A stretch of 64,000 nt of DNA from NCBI RefSeq assembly GCF_900239185.1, contig NZ_OENA01000023.1:146614-210613 (forward strand), written 5' to 3'. The stretch is from Tenacibaculum finnmarkense. GTDB taxonomy: Bacteria > Bacteroidota > Bacteroidia > Flavobacteriales > Flavobacteriaceae. Under the pieces are notes generated by a model, which was given only the letters and a program-made list of their open reading frames with translations, was not told the origin of the DNA and did not search any database. Made by a program: the position numbers and the translations under genes. Below, one piece after another: positions 1-8,377 of the stretch; positions within the stretch are counted from its first letter, which is position 1, and each line of letters opens with the position of its first letter.

Positions 1-1671
1 TATGTACAGTTAATTGACATCTATAATAAAGCAGGAAAAATTGCTAGAGAACAGCATATTCCTGTATTAATTCATGTAAAAGAATTAACACAGCCTCAAG
101 GACATTCAACTTCAGGGTCGCATGAGCGTTATAAATCGACAGAAAGATTGCAGTGGGAACAAGATTTTGACTGTATTTCTCAAATGCGAAAATGGATTTT
201 AGAATTTGAATTAAAAGATGAAAATGGGGCTATTTTAAAATTTGTTAATTCTGAAGAAGAGTTAATGGATATCGAAAAACAAGCTAAAAAACAAGTAAGC
301 AAAGCAAAACGTGATGCTTGGAGCGCTTATACAAACGAAATAAAAGCGGAAGTTGCCATGGCGGTTTCTTTATTAGAAACTGTTGCTGAAAAAAGTAACA
401 ATGGCTCTTTTATTACCAAATATAAAAATGATTTAGCAAGTGTTGTTGAACCAATTAGAAAAGATATTTTAGTTGCAACGCGTAAAAGTTTGCGTTATTT
501 AAAAGACGAAGATTTTGCCGAAAAGAAAATACTTCAAAAATTTATTAAAGATGCTATTGATAATGCGGCTGTTAAGTTTTCGTCACATTTACTAAGCGAA
601 ACCACTTTTTCTCCTGAAAAAATAGCCGCGGAAGCGCCTAAATATGCCGCTAAAGAAAACCTAGTAGATGCGCGTCTTATTATGCGTGATAATTTTGATG
701 CTATTTTCAAAAAATATCCTGAAGCCTTAATTTTTGGTGAAGATGCTGGTTATATTGGTGATGTAAATCAAGGTTTAGAAGGTTTACAGGAAAAATATGG
801 CGAGCTAAGAGTTTCAGACACAGGAATTCGTGAAGCTACTATTTTAGGACAAGGTATTGGAATGGCAATGCGTGGTTTACGCCCAATTGCTGAAATTCAA
901 TATTTAGATTACCTATTATATGCCTTACAAATTATGAGTGACGATTTGGCAACACTTCGTTACCGTACTTTTGGAAAGCAAAAAGCGCCGTTAATTATTA
1001 GAACTCGTGGGCATCGTTTAGAAGGAATTTGGCATTCAGGTTCTCCAATGGGTGGAATTATAAATAATATTCGTGGAATTCACGTTTTAGTGCCTAGGAA
1101 CATGACCAAAGCAGCTGGTTTTTACAATACTTTATTACAAGGTGATGACCCAGCTTTAGTGATCGAATGTTTAAATGGCTACCGATTAAAAGAAGAATTA
1201 CCTATTAATTTAGGTGATTTTAAAACGCCAATCGGTGTGGTGGAAACCATTAAAGAAGGAACTGATATGACGGTAATTTCTTACGGTTCTACCTTGCGAA
1301 TTGTAGAAGAAGCGGCAAAAGAATTAGCTCAAGTTGGTATTGATATCGAAATTATTGATGCCCAAAGTTTACTTCCTTTTGATATCAATCATGACACGGT
1401 AAAATCGGTAGCAAAAACAAATCGTTTGTTAGTAGTTGATGAAGATTTACCTGGTGGAGCATCGGCGTATTTATTACAAGAAATTGTAGAAAATCAAAAT
1501 GGATATAAACATTTAGATAGCAAGCCACAAACCTTAACAGCAAAGGCACACAGACCTGCTTACGGTACCGATGGTGATTATTTTTCAAAACCATCTGCTG
1601 AAGATATTTTTGAAAAAATATATGCTATTATGAATGAAGCAAATCCTAGTAAATATAAGAGTTTATATTAA
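1..1671 (+). CDS. 2-oxoacid dehydrogenase E1, fused alpha and beta subunits (5' partial)
   Basis: Thiamine-diphosphate E1 component that decarboxylates a 2-oxoacid (probably branched-chain) and passes the acyl group to the lipoyl E2 subunit. The reading frame is open from base 1, so the N-terminal alpha part lies upstream; a TTG at 148 is an internal codon and not the start. The visible alpha remnant holds the GHSTSGSHERYK loop typical of E1 alpha. After a linker, the beta half begins near LVDARLIMRDNF and holds FGEDAGYIGDV, the RVSDTGIREATILGQGIGMA block and the transketolase C-terminal domain (VISYGSTLRIVEEAAKEL, LLVVDEDLPGGASAYLLQE). Fusion of both subunits in one chain is usual in Flavobacteriia. 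The exact substrate cannot be told from this part. No E2 or E3 gene is in the window. Confidence 0.9.
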   Translation, partial: YVQLIDIYNKAGKIAREQHIPVLIHVKELTQPQGHSTSGSHERYKSTERLQWEQDFDCISQMRKWILEFELKDENGAILKFVNSEEELMDIEKQAKKQVSKAKRDAWSAYTNEIKAEVAMAVSLLETVAEKSNNGSFITKYKNDLASVVEPIRKDILVATRKSLRYLKDEDFAEKKILQKFIKDAIDNAAVKFSSHLLSETTFSPEKIAAEAPKYAAKENLVDARLIMRDNFDAIFKKYPEALIFGEDAGYIGDVNQGLEGLQEKYGELRVSDTGIREATILGQGIGMAMRGLRPIAEIQYLDYLLYALQIMSDDLATLRYRTFGKQKAPLIIRTRGHRLEGIWHSGSPMGGIINNIRGIHVLVPRNMTKAAGFYNTLLQGDDPALVIECLNGYRLKEELPINLGDFKTPIGVVETIKEGTDMTVISYGSTLRIVEEAAKELAQVGIDIEIIDAQSLLPFDINHDTVKSVAKTNRLLVVDEDLPGGASAYLLQEIVENQNGYKHLDSKPQTLTAKAHRPAYGTDGDYFSKPSAEDIFEKIYAIMNEANPSKYKSLY

Positions 1672-1690
1672 ATTTTTTCTTTTAAGAAAC

Positions 1691-1727
1691 AAAAAAGATG
1701 TAACATATAAATGTTACATCTTTTTTT
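1691..1727. terminator. Bidirectional rho-independent terminator
   Basis: Perfect stem AAAAAAGATGTAACAT / ATGTTACATCTTTTTT with a 4-nt loop and T or A tracts on both sides. It lies between two convergent genes and serves both. Confidence 0.9.
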
Positions 1728-1749
1728 ATTTATAGATGCTACTAATTAA

Positions 1750-2484
1750 TTATTCCGAAACCTCTATATTATTATCTATCTTTTGATTTTTAGCTTTGTA
1801 ATCCTCTATTTTTCCTTGTAACACCGCTATAAGACTTGATGATGAAAAATCAGCATTATTAGTAATTTTCTCTAATGCTTTTATTTTATCGGTCATTGAT
1901 CCTGAAGCTATTGCTAGTCCTGCAAATTTAGCAACAGCAACATCTACTGAAGCTTCAGATAAATTTCCTGATTTAATCCACCCTTCTTCAATATACTGTC
2001 CTTCTGCTCTTTTACCTTTAACATGCATCCAATCATCTTGCGTTTTTAAAACAGCAATAATATCCATTGCACTATATTTTTTATTCGTTTTAGTTAATAA
2101 ATCAGGTCTTTTATAAACATTTGCTTCTTTAAGTAATGTTGAAACCTTACCATTAACAGCTAAAAAAGTTGCTCTAGTCCAACCTTCTTTTCCATCAATT
2201 AATCTTACCTTGTAGTATAATTTTTTAGAAACAGAATCAGTCACTTCCTCCCCTGTAAATTCAATTTTTTCCCCTAAACTCATCGAGGTAATCCATTTAC
2301 CTTTTGATTTAGGAGTAACTCTTACTGAAAGCTTTTCTAGCAAACAAACAGCAGGTGTTAAAACTTCTTTTTTTTGCGATTCCACAATTGTTTCTCCATT
2401 TTGAGAATTCGTTGTTTCCTTATCATTTTTACAACTTAATAAAACAAAAGCTGCCGAAATTACAGTAATAAATATTTTTTTCAT
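1750..2484 (-). CDS. SH3-like domain lipoprotein, function unknown
   Basis: A 244-residue exported lipoprotein. The N-terminus MKKIFITVISAAFVLLSCKND carries a signal peptide with a lipobox whose Cys is at residue 18. Residues about 45-165 look like two bacterial SH3-type repeats: LSVRVTPKSKGKWI and YYKVRLIDGKEGWTRATFL, then EANVYKRPDLLTK and a second DDWMHVKG. Such domains usually bind peptidoglycan or protein partners in the periplasm. The C-terminal 60 residues are Lys- and Asp-rich with no motif I recognise. It is a single gene, convergent with the E1 gene. The SH3 assignment is by pattern only. Confidence 0.7.
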   Translation of the reverse strand: MKKIFITVISAAFVLLSCKNDKETTNSQNGETIVESQKKEVLTPAVCLLEKLSVRVTPKSKGKWITSMSLGEKIEFTGEEVTDSVSKKLYYKVRLIDGKEGWTRATFLAVNGKVSTLLKEANVYKRPDLLTKTNKKYSAMDIIAVLKTQDDWMHVKGKRAEGQYIEEGWIKSGNLSEASVDVAVAKFAGLAIASGSMTDKIKALEKITNNADFSSSSLIAVLQGKIEDYKAKNQKIDNNIEVSE

Positions 2485-2618
2485 AATAATAATTTATAAC
2501 AAATATATACTCTTTATTACTCATTTTGAAGCTTAAAACATTTTAGTTGATTTTTCTGATGTCATTATTTTTTCTACTACTTCTTTTTTGACTCTTTTTT
2601 AAGTATTTTATTTTCCCT

Positions 2619-3377
2619 TTAAACCACTTTAAACTGCGTTACAAAATCATCAGAAATATCTTTATAGCTATTCGTACAATAAATATGATTGATATTTTCT
2701 TTTAACTCATCAAAACCATAATTAAACTGTCCGTGTGTTACGTATAAAAAAACTTTAGTAGCACCTTGATTTTTCAATTCTTTGGCTAAAAAATTAAACG
2801 TTCTTCCGCCATCGGCTAAATCATCCACAATTAAACATTCTTTATTTTGAACAGCTCCTTGAATTGTTATTTTTGGAACTCCCGCTATTCGTACTTTATT
2901 TGACGGAATTAAATCTGCTTTTAATTTTTCTGCTATTTCGTGTGTTGTTTTATATGCTCCTGCATCTGGGCTTATCAATACGGGGTTTCCAATAGCATTA
3001 TATGCTTTTTTTACAAACTCATAGTTTTTTAATTCTACAGAATTATCAATCAACGCTAAACTTATTGAACTGTGCGGATGTAAAATTTCCACTTTATCAA
3101 AACCTATTGAATTTATAAAATTAGCAATTACTTTTAAATCAAAAGATTCTTTTTCATTAAATCGTCTGTCAGAACGCTGCCCTATCAAACAATACATCGT
3201 TAGTATCGCTGTGGCTGTTTTATGTAAACGATTCTCGGCATCCCAAGCTTCTTTTATCGATGCAATACGGAATAAATCTTCATAAGTATTTCCTCTTATT
3301 TTAACATGTAAATTTCCTTTTTCAAGGATTTTAGCAGTTACCTGCCCGTCATTAAATTTCTTTATTTCGTAGTTCAT
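2619..3377 (-). CDS. Short PRPP-synthetase-like protein of an NAD-salvage pair
   Basis: A 252-residue member of the ribose-phosphate pyrophosphokinase (Prs) family, shorter than normal Prs (about 310). Recognisable elements are the FNDGQ segment near residue 8, GQRSDRRF (the ATP-binding counterpart of YARQDRK) near 68, HPHS (counterpart of the catalytic DLHA), SPDAGAYK, and a phosphoribosyl-binding loop VDDLADGGRTF near 188 in place of the usual VDDxxDTAGT. It starts 9 bases after the stop of the NAMPT gene, so the two are almost certainly co-transcribed under NrtR. The obvious role is to supply PRPP for NAMPT. The changed sugar-binding loop and short length leave open a different substrate such as ADP-ribose. 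Confidence 0.8.
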   Translation of the reverse strand: MNYEIKKFNDGQVTAKILEKGNLHVKIRGNTYEDLFRIASIKEAWDAENRLHKTATAILTMYCLIGQRSDRRFNEKESFDLKVIANFINSIGFDKVEILHPHSSISLALIDNSVELKNYEFVKKAYNAIGNPVLISPDAGAYKTTHEIAEKLKADLIPSNKVRIAGVPKITIQGAVQNKECLIVDDLADGGRTFNFLAKELKNQGATKVFLYVTHGQFNYGFDELKENINHIYCTNSYKDISDDFVTQFKVV

Positions 3378-3386
3378 AACTTATTT

Positions 3387-4859
3387 TTAAACTAAAACAG
3401 TACTATTTATATTTTGATTGATGCCTTCTCTAACCTCATTTAAGGTTACAGTATTGTAAAATTTTCCATCTTGATAAATTTCTTTTAATTCTCCTTCATT
3501 TTCTTCAGCTACTGAAACTTGATCTATCAAACTATACTCTCCGTTTTCTATAACAACTTTAACTAAACCTTTTGCTGATTTTTTAATACCATCATCCGTA
3601 ATCGGATCTTTAAATATTTCTCTTCTTTCGCCATTAACAACAACCGAAGTCGCTTTCATAGCAAAACCAAAAGTATCTCTAGTATTATATTGATAGGTAA
3701 ACGACCCGATTCCTAACACAATATTTGTCGAAGCAAAACCTTTATCGTGTAATTGTTTACAAATTTCTTCGGCGCTGTCCGTGGTGATGCTATCGCCATA
3801 AATAGCGCCAATATGAGTATCTAATACTTTAAAACCTTGTGCATTTACACTTCCTCCAAAAATATCCCATAACAATTCTACTACGCCTTTTTCTTGTGGA
3901 GTACTTCCGTTTAATGCGGTATTTTCACCACAAATTATAGCAACAGGATCTCCGCTATCTGGTCGAATTACTAATTTCCCATCTCTACTTAAAATTTCTG
4001 ATTTTAAAATTGGTAAATACGTTGTTAATACTTTCCATAAATCCCAAGTATCGCTTACTACGGATAAAATTCCTGTCGGATATATTTTCATTAACTCTCT
4101 AAAAGTTCCTATTTCATCATCTTTTGTTCCTGCACACATCACCGAATGTTCCGTAGCATTTACCGATCCGATAACAAAACCTGTTGCTTTATAATATTTT
4201 CTCAAACTACTAATTACTGGCAAAGTATCCGACCCTAAAAAAACACTTGCATGTCCCATTCCTGATAATACGGCACTTTGTAAACCTCCCATTCCTCTCA
4301 TTGAAAAATCGTGTCCTTGAAAATCGATAAATCCTATATTTTCTGTATCAGTTAAAGTTGCCCATTTTTTAAAAATTCGTTTATATCGTAACGCAATTGA
4401 AGCAGAAGTCATCGGTTGCCACAACATGGTTGATAAAATGGTTTCTAAAAAATTCGTTACCCAATAAAACTCTTTTACCGTATTTACAACCGTTAACATC
4501 GGCACTCTTACGGGTATTTCTACGCCTTCTTTTATTGATTTTACTTTGATGGGTAAATATTGTAAATCATGTAGTTTTTCATAATGAGAAACATCATAAT
4601 CCGTTCCTAAATATAAAGAAAGTTCTTCTTTTATTTCTTGACAAATTACATCTTTTGGCTTGCTAAAAAAGTTTGCTTCAAAATAATTATGTAACCAAGT
4701 AATTACATATTGTTGTCCAAAGGAAACTACTTTTTCACATCCTTTTGGCGCATATTTATTACTTCTTGGTGTCCAATTAGAATAGACTTCTTCTGTTCCT
4801 TTTGGATATTGTTGGTGATGCCCTGTTTTGTAACCGTCCGTTAATAATAATCCGTTCAT
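3387..4859 (-). CDS. nadV: Nicotinamide phosphoribosyltransferase (NAMPT/NadV)
   Basis: A 490-residue protein of the NAMPT family, which condenses nicotinamide with PRPP to give NMN, the first step of NAD recycling. Visible family motifs are TDGYKTGHHQQYP at the N-terminus, DFQGHDFSMRGMGG near residue 180, NATEHS (the loop holding the phospho-accepting His) near 235, and RPDSGDP near 300. Length is normal. The gene is first in an operon with the Prs-like gene 9 bases downstream, and an operator cluster lies just upstream. A Namat-like activity on ADP-ribose-pyrophosphate is an alternative raised in the findings. Confidence 0.92.
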   Translation of the reverse strand: MNGLLLTDGYKTGHHQQYPKGTEEVYSNWTPRSNKYAPKGCEKVVSFGQQYVITWLHNYFEANFFSKPKDVICQEIKEELSLYLGTDYDVSHYEKLHDLQYLPIKVKSIKEGVEIPVRVPMLTVVNTVKEFYWVTNFLETILSTMLWQPMTSASIALRYKRIFKKWATLTDTENIGFIDFQGHDFSMRGMGGLQSAVLSGMGHASVFLGSDTLPVISSLRKYYKATGFVIGSVNATEHSVMCAGTKDDEIGTFRELMKIYPTGILSVVSDTWDLWKVLTTYLPILKSEILSRDGKLVIRPDSGDPVAIICGENTALNGSTPQEKGVVELLWDIFGGSVNAQGFKVLDTHIGAIYGDSITTDSAEEICKQLHDKGFASTNIVLGIGSFTYQYNTRDTFGFAMKATSVVVNGERREIFKDPITDDGIKKSAKGLVKVVIENGEYSLIDQVSVAEENEGELKEIYQDGKFYNTVTLNEVREGINQNINSTVLV

Positions 4860-4870
4860 AGCCTACATTT

Positions 4871-4953
4871 TTAGCGTTAATTTGCGTAATTATGACACAA
4901 ATATATTTCATATTTTTATATCTCGCAATTAATTTGCGTAAAAATAACGCTAA
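4871..4953. promoter_or_regulatory. Putative NrtR operator cluster upstream of nadV
   Basis: The 110-bp gap between nrtR and nadV holds TTAATTTGCGTAA twice as a direct repeat (4877-4889 and 4929-4941), enclosed by a perfect inverted repeat TTAGCGTTA (4871-4879) / TAACGCTAA (4945-4953). A shorter palindrome, CGCAA-TTAAT-TTGCG, overlaps the second copy. Two sites flanking a promoter fit a repressor that blocks transcription or loops DNA. Assignment to NrtR is inferred from gene context. Confidence 0.6.
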
Positions 4954-4969
4954 CTATGTTTTTAACTGT

Positions 4970-5650
4970 TTAAATATCGAAAATTATTCCTTCTTTTTTT
5001 AGTTGAAAAAATCTTTTTTCATTAAATTGGAACAGTTTTGCTGGTCTTCCTGAGCCTTTTGATGTTTTTTCATCTAATTCATCTAAAATATTCAAATTCA
5101 TTATTTTTTTTCGAAAATTACGTCTATCAACCGCTCTTCCTAAAAGTGTTGCGTAGAGTTTTTCTAAATCTGAAAAAGGAAATTTACTTTCTAATAATTC
5201 AAAACCAATCGGTTCATAGGTGATTTTTGCTTGTAAACGATTTATTGCTTTATCTAAAATATCTTGATGATCGAAAGATAATTCTGGTAATTTATCAATA
5301 GAAAACCATTGGGCTTGCTCAGCATCAGTACTGGCTTTTAGTTTAAAACAATTTGGTTTTACAAGCCCAAAATAAGCAACCGTTACTACTCTTTTTCGGG
5401 GATCTCTTTCTGGTTGACCAAAAGTATATAACTGCTCTAAATAATTAATTTTAACACCTGTTTCTTCTAATAATTCTCTTTCAACAGCGGTTTCTAACGA
5501 TTCGTCAGCAAGTATAAAACCCCCTGGAATTGCCCATTTCCCTTTAAAAGGTTCGTATTTTCTTTTTATCAATAATATAGAAATATTCCCCGCTTCATAG
5601 CCAAAAACTACGGCATCTACAGCTAATTTTATTTCTTGTTTTAGTATCAT
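4970..5650 (-). CDS. nrtR: NrtR-type Nudix transcriptional regulator of NAD metabolism
   Basis: A 226-residue two-domain protein. Residues 1-140 form a Nudix fold whose box (residues 44-66) is intact by pattern: G-x5-E-x7-RELLEETGV. The C-terminal part (about 150-226) looks like the winged helix of NrtR proteins, ending with KGSGRPAKLFQF and a hydrophobic tail. NrtR family members repress NAD biosynthesis genes and are released by ADP-ribose. Location just upstream of nadV on the same strand supports the call. Because the Nudix box looks complete, ADP-ribose hydrolase activity may be retained, unlike in many NrtR proteins. Confidence 0.85.
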   Translation of the reverse strand: MILKQEIKLAVDAVVFGYEAGNISILLIKRKYEPFKGKWAIPGGFILADESLETAVERELLEETGVKINYLEQLYTFGQPERDPRKRVVTVAYFGLVKPNCFKLKASTDAEQAQWFSIDKLPELSFDHQDILDKAINRLQAKITYEPIGFELLESKFPFSDLEKLYATLLGRAVDRRNFRKKIMNLNILDELDEKTSKGSGRPAKLFQFNEKRFFQLKKEGIIFDI

Positions 5651-5758
5651 TATTATTAGGTGTTATTTGTACGCAAAAGTACATTATTTCGATAATAAAT
5701 GATTTAACTATTAATCTGTTTAAATTTTAAAAAAGTATTTTTAAAAACAGATAAACGT

Positions 5759-5814
5759 TAATAAATTCAGGTTGACGGATTCGGTTTTTTAGCTATAAAA
5801 TGTTTTTAAATAAA
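5759..5814. repeat. Partial copy of the CTGAAATAAATTCAG dispersed repeat
   Basis: Starts at the second arm (TAAATTCAGGTTGACGGATT) and continues with TTAGCTATAAAATGTTTTTA, matching the right half of the complete copy at 61022-61155. The first arm is missing. Confidence 0.75.
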
Positions 5815-5880
5815 ATTAAAAAACAACTATAAATATTAAATAAATTAAGTCATCAATTTTTATAATAATCAAACCTTAAT

Positions 5881-5906
5881 TTGTATTAAAAGCAATTGTA
5901 TTTTTG
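5881..5906 (+). promoter_or_regulatory. Bacteroidota-type promoter of the nitroreductase gene
   Basis: -7 box TATTTTTG at 5899-5906 fits TAnnTTTG; a TTG at 5881-5883 could serve as the -33 element, with a rather short spacer. The transcript would start near 5912 and give a leader of roughly 17 nt. Confidence 0.5.
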
Positions 5907-5928
5907 CCTGATAAATAAATTCAACAAA

Positions 5929-6558
5929 ATGAATAGTATAGAAAATTTAAAATGGCGATATGCTGTTAAAAAATTTGACGAAAATAAAACACTTTCAAAC
6001 ACACAAATAACAACCTTAAAAGAGGCTTTTAATTTAACGGCAACTTCTTTCGGATTACAGCCTCTTAAAATGCTGGTTATTCAAAATAAAGAAATCCAAG
6101 AAAAATTAGTAGCCCATTCTTGGAATCAGCCACAAATAGCACAAGCTTCTCATGTATTGGTTTTATGTATTCCTAAAAAATATGAGGTATCGGAAGTGGA
6201 GGCTTATTTTTCATTGGTAAAAAAAGTAAGAAATACGCCTGATGAAATTTTAGCGCCGTTTAAAAAAATGCTAACAGATACTATTAGTAGTAAAACTCAA
6301 GAAGAATTAACCATTTGGAATAAAAATCAAGCCTATATTGCCTTAGGAAATTTAATGACCGTTGCGGCAAACCAGCAAATAGATTCTTGCCCAATGGAAG
6401 GTTTTATCCCTAAAAAATACGATGAAATTTTAGGTTTAGACAAACATAATTTAACATCAGTATTAGTATTACCTGTTGGTTTTAGAGCCGAAGATGATTA
6501 TATGAAAGATCTAAAAAAAGTGCGTAAAAACACTGCCGAAGTTATTATCGAAATGTAA
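5929..6558 (+). CDS. NAD(P)H-dependent oxidoreductase, nitroreductase family
   Basis: A flavoprotein of 209 residues resembling NfsB-type nitroreductases, which reduce nitroaromatics and quinones with NAD(P)H and FMN. Supporting features are WRYAVKKFD near the N-terminus, the SFGLQPLKMLVI segment (typical SS-x-x-QPW-like FMN contact), WNKNQAYIALGNLM, and CPMEGFIPKKYDEIL near residue 165. The start at 5929 is chosen because the N-terminus then reads MNSIENLKWRYAVKKFD as in the family and follows the -7 box; an upstream in-frame TTG (5896) lies inside the promoter. The gene is monocistronic by appearance. Confidence 0.87.
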   Translation: MNSIENLKWRYAVKKFDENKTLSNTQITTLKEAFNLTATSFGLQPLKMLVIQNKEIQEKLVAHSWNQPQIAQASHVLVLCIPKKYEVSEVEAYFSLVKKVRNTPDEILAPFKKMLTDTISSKTQEELTIWNKNQAYIALGNLMTVAANQQIDSCPMEGFIPKKYDEILGLDKHNLTSVLVLPVGFRAEDDYMKDLKKVRKNTAEVIIEM

Positions 6559-6573
6559 TTTTATCGGTATAAG

Positions 6574-6617
6574 TTATGAATTACGATGCACAAAATTAGT
6601 ACTTTCGTAATTCATAA
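6574..6617. terminator. Long perfect hairpin between nitroreductase and symporter
   Basis: Arms TTATGAATTACGA (6574-6586) and TCGTAATTCATAA (6605-6617) pair perfectly over 13 bp with an 18-nt loop, followed by a T run. It may terminate the nitroreductase message. The loop side also holds TACTTTCG, a possible -7 box for the symporter. Confidence 0.6.
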
Positions 6618-6634
6618 TTTTTTAATTAAATTAC

Positions 6635-8071
6635 ATGCAACCACTACATATATTGCTTCTTATTATTGCCTATTTTGGGGTTTTAATGCTCATTTCATAC
6701 TTTACAGGTAAATCGGCAAATAATGCTACTTTTTTTAAGGCTGACAATTCCTCTCCTTGGTATTTAGTTGCCTTCGGGATGGTTGGCGCTTCACTCTCTG
6801 GCGTTACTTTTATTTCCGTTCCTGGCTGGGTTGAAGGGCAGCAAATGAGTTATATGCAAATGGTTTTTGGCTATGTGCTAGGGTATGCCGTAATTGGTTT
6901 GGTGTTACTTCCGCTTTATTATCGCTTAAATTTAACCTCTATTTACACCTATTTAGAAACTCGTTTTGGGCGATATTCTTATAAAACTGGTGCTTCTTTT
7001 TTCTTATTATCAAGAACTATTGGTGCGGCTTTCAGGTTGTTTTTAGTAGCCAATGTTTTACAATTAATTTTGTTTGATGCCTACGGAATTCCATTTTGGC
7101 TAACCGTAACGATTACCATTTTATTAATTTGGTTATACACTTTTAAGGCAGGAATCAAAACCATCGTTTGGACAGATACTTTACAAACATTATTCATGCT
7201 AATTTCGGTAGGTATTTGTATCATCATGATTAAAGACAGCCTACAAATTGACAGTTTATTTAGCTATATATCTGAAAGTAAATCGGCTAAAATGTTCTTT
7301 TTTGAGGATATAAAAGCAGGAAATTATTTTTGGAATCGGTTTTTATCAGGGGCATTTATAGCTATTGTAATGACAGGATTAGACCAAGATATGATGCAAA
7401 AAAACTTAACCTGTCGTAATTTAAAAGATGCTCAAAAAAATATGTTTTGGTTTACGATTGTTTTAGTAATCGTTAATTTTTTCTTTTTAGCTTTGGGAGT
7501 TTTACTGACAGATTATGCAACTATTAACGGATTAGACGCACATAAAGACCAATTATTTCCGATGATTGCCATGAGTGGTAATTTAGGTTTAGTAACTTCT
7601 TTATTCTTTTTATTAGGATTAATTGCCGCCGCCTATTCAAGTGCCGACAGTGCTTTAACCTCCTTAACCACCTCTTTTAGTATTGATATTTTAGAGATTG
7701 ATAAAAAAGAAGATCATCAGCAACAAGAAAAAACCCGTAAGAAAATACACATTTTATTTTCATTTATATTAATCGCAACTATTTTAGTTTTTAAATATTT
7801 TATTGCAGATGCCAGTGTAATTGCTAAAATATTTCAATTTGCGGGCTATACTTATGGTCCTTTATTGGGGTTATATGCCTTCGGATTATTTACAAAACTG
7901 ACTATTAAAGATAAATTTGTTCCTATCATTTGTATTGCATCGCCTATTCTTACTTTTTTAATAAGCCACTTTAGTAAAACACAATTCAATTTCGACTTCG
8001 GATTTTTCGTATTAGTTTTAAACGGACTGCTTACTTTCTTCGGATTATTAATGATAAAAACATCAAAATAA
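6635..8071 (+). CDS. Sodium:solute symporter (SSS family)
   Basis: A 478-residue inner-membrane transporter with about 13 hydrophobic segments, the size and pattern of SSSF proteins that couple Na+ entry to uptake of a sugar, amino acid or similar solute. Family-like features are the N-terminal PWYLVAFGMVGASLSGVTFISVPGWV (first conserved core helix), RFGRYSYKTGASFF near residue 110, a TGLDQDMMQKNLTCRN loop near 250, and AAAYSSADSALTSLTTSFS near 335, where the conserved Ser residues of the Na2 site are expected. Substrate cannot be inferred; neighbours give no clear metabolic hint. Confidence 0.9.
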   Translation: MQPLHILLLIIAYFGVLMLISYFTGKSANNATFFKADNSSPWYLVAFGMVGASLSGVTFISVPGWVEGQQMSYMQMVFGYVLGYAVIGLVLLPLYYRLNLTSIYTYLETRFGRYSYKTGASFFLLSRTIGAAFRLFLVANVLQLILFDAYGIPFWLTVTITILLIWLYTFKAGIKTIVWTDTLQTLFMLISVGICIIMIKDSLQIDSLFSYISESKSAKMFFFEDIKAGNYFWNRFLSGAFIAIVMTGLDQDMMQKNLTCRNLKDAQKNMFWFTIVLVIVNFFFLALGVLLTDYATINGLDAHKDQLFPMIAMSGNLGLVTSLFFLLGLIAAAYSSADSALTSLTTSFSIDILEIDKKEDHQQQEKTRKKIHILFSFILIATILVFKYFIADASVIAKIFQFAGYTYGPLLGLYAFGLFTKLTIKDKFVPIICIASPILTFLISHFSKTQFNFDFGFFVLVLNGLLTFFGLLMIKTSK

Positions 8072-8111
8072 ATTAAAATATTTCTTTTAAAAAAAACATA
8101 TAAAATATAAA

Positions 8112-8273
8112 ATGCCTAAAAAAGGAAAAGCCAAAAACACGGCAAACAAAGCAAAACATACCCGTTTAATGAAGCAAAAATTAAACAAGGTAAAATTAGA
8201 GAAATTACAAAACAAAGAGCGTTTAAAAGCTTTGGTTAAAAAAATGAATGAGCAGAAGAGTGTGGAAGAATAA
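8112..8273 (+). CDS. Small basic protein (53 aa), function unknown
   Basis: Open frame from ATG 8112 to TAA 8271-8273. The product begins MPKKGKAKNTANKAKHTR and continues as a Lys-rich amphipathic helix ending in QKSVEE, with about 17 Lys/Arg-rich positions in the first 45 residues. It has no signal peptide or membrane segment. Length, composition and the clean start codon favour a real nucleic-acid-associated protein; short proteins of this kind are common in Flavobacteriia, but I cannot name a family. It lies 40 bases after the symporter and could share its transcript. Confidence 0.6.
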   Translation: MPKKGKAKNTANKAKHTRLMKQKLNKVKLEKLQNKERLKALVKKMNEQKSVEE

Positions 8274-8377
8274 GTTTGCCTAATTTCATTTGTTTTCTAC
8301 CTGTATTTTAATAACTTAGCTAATATTAAATTTCAGTTATTAATATATTATAAGCAAACTAAATAACCACATAAACA

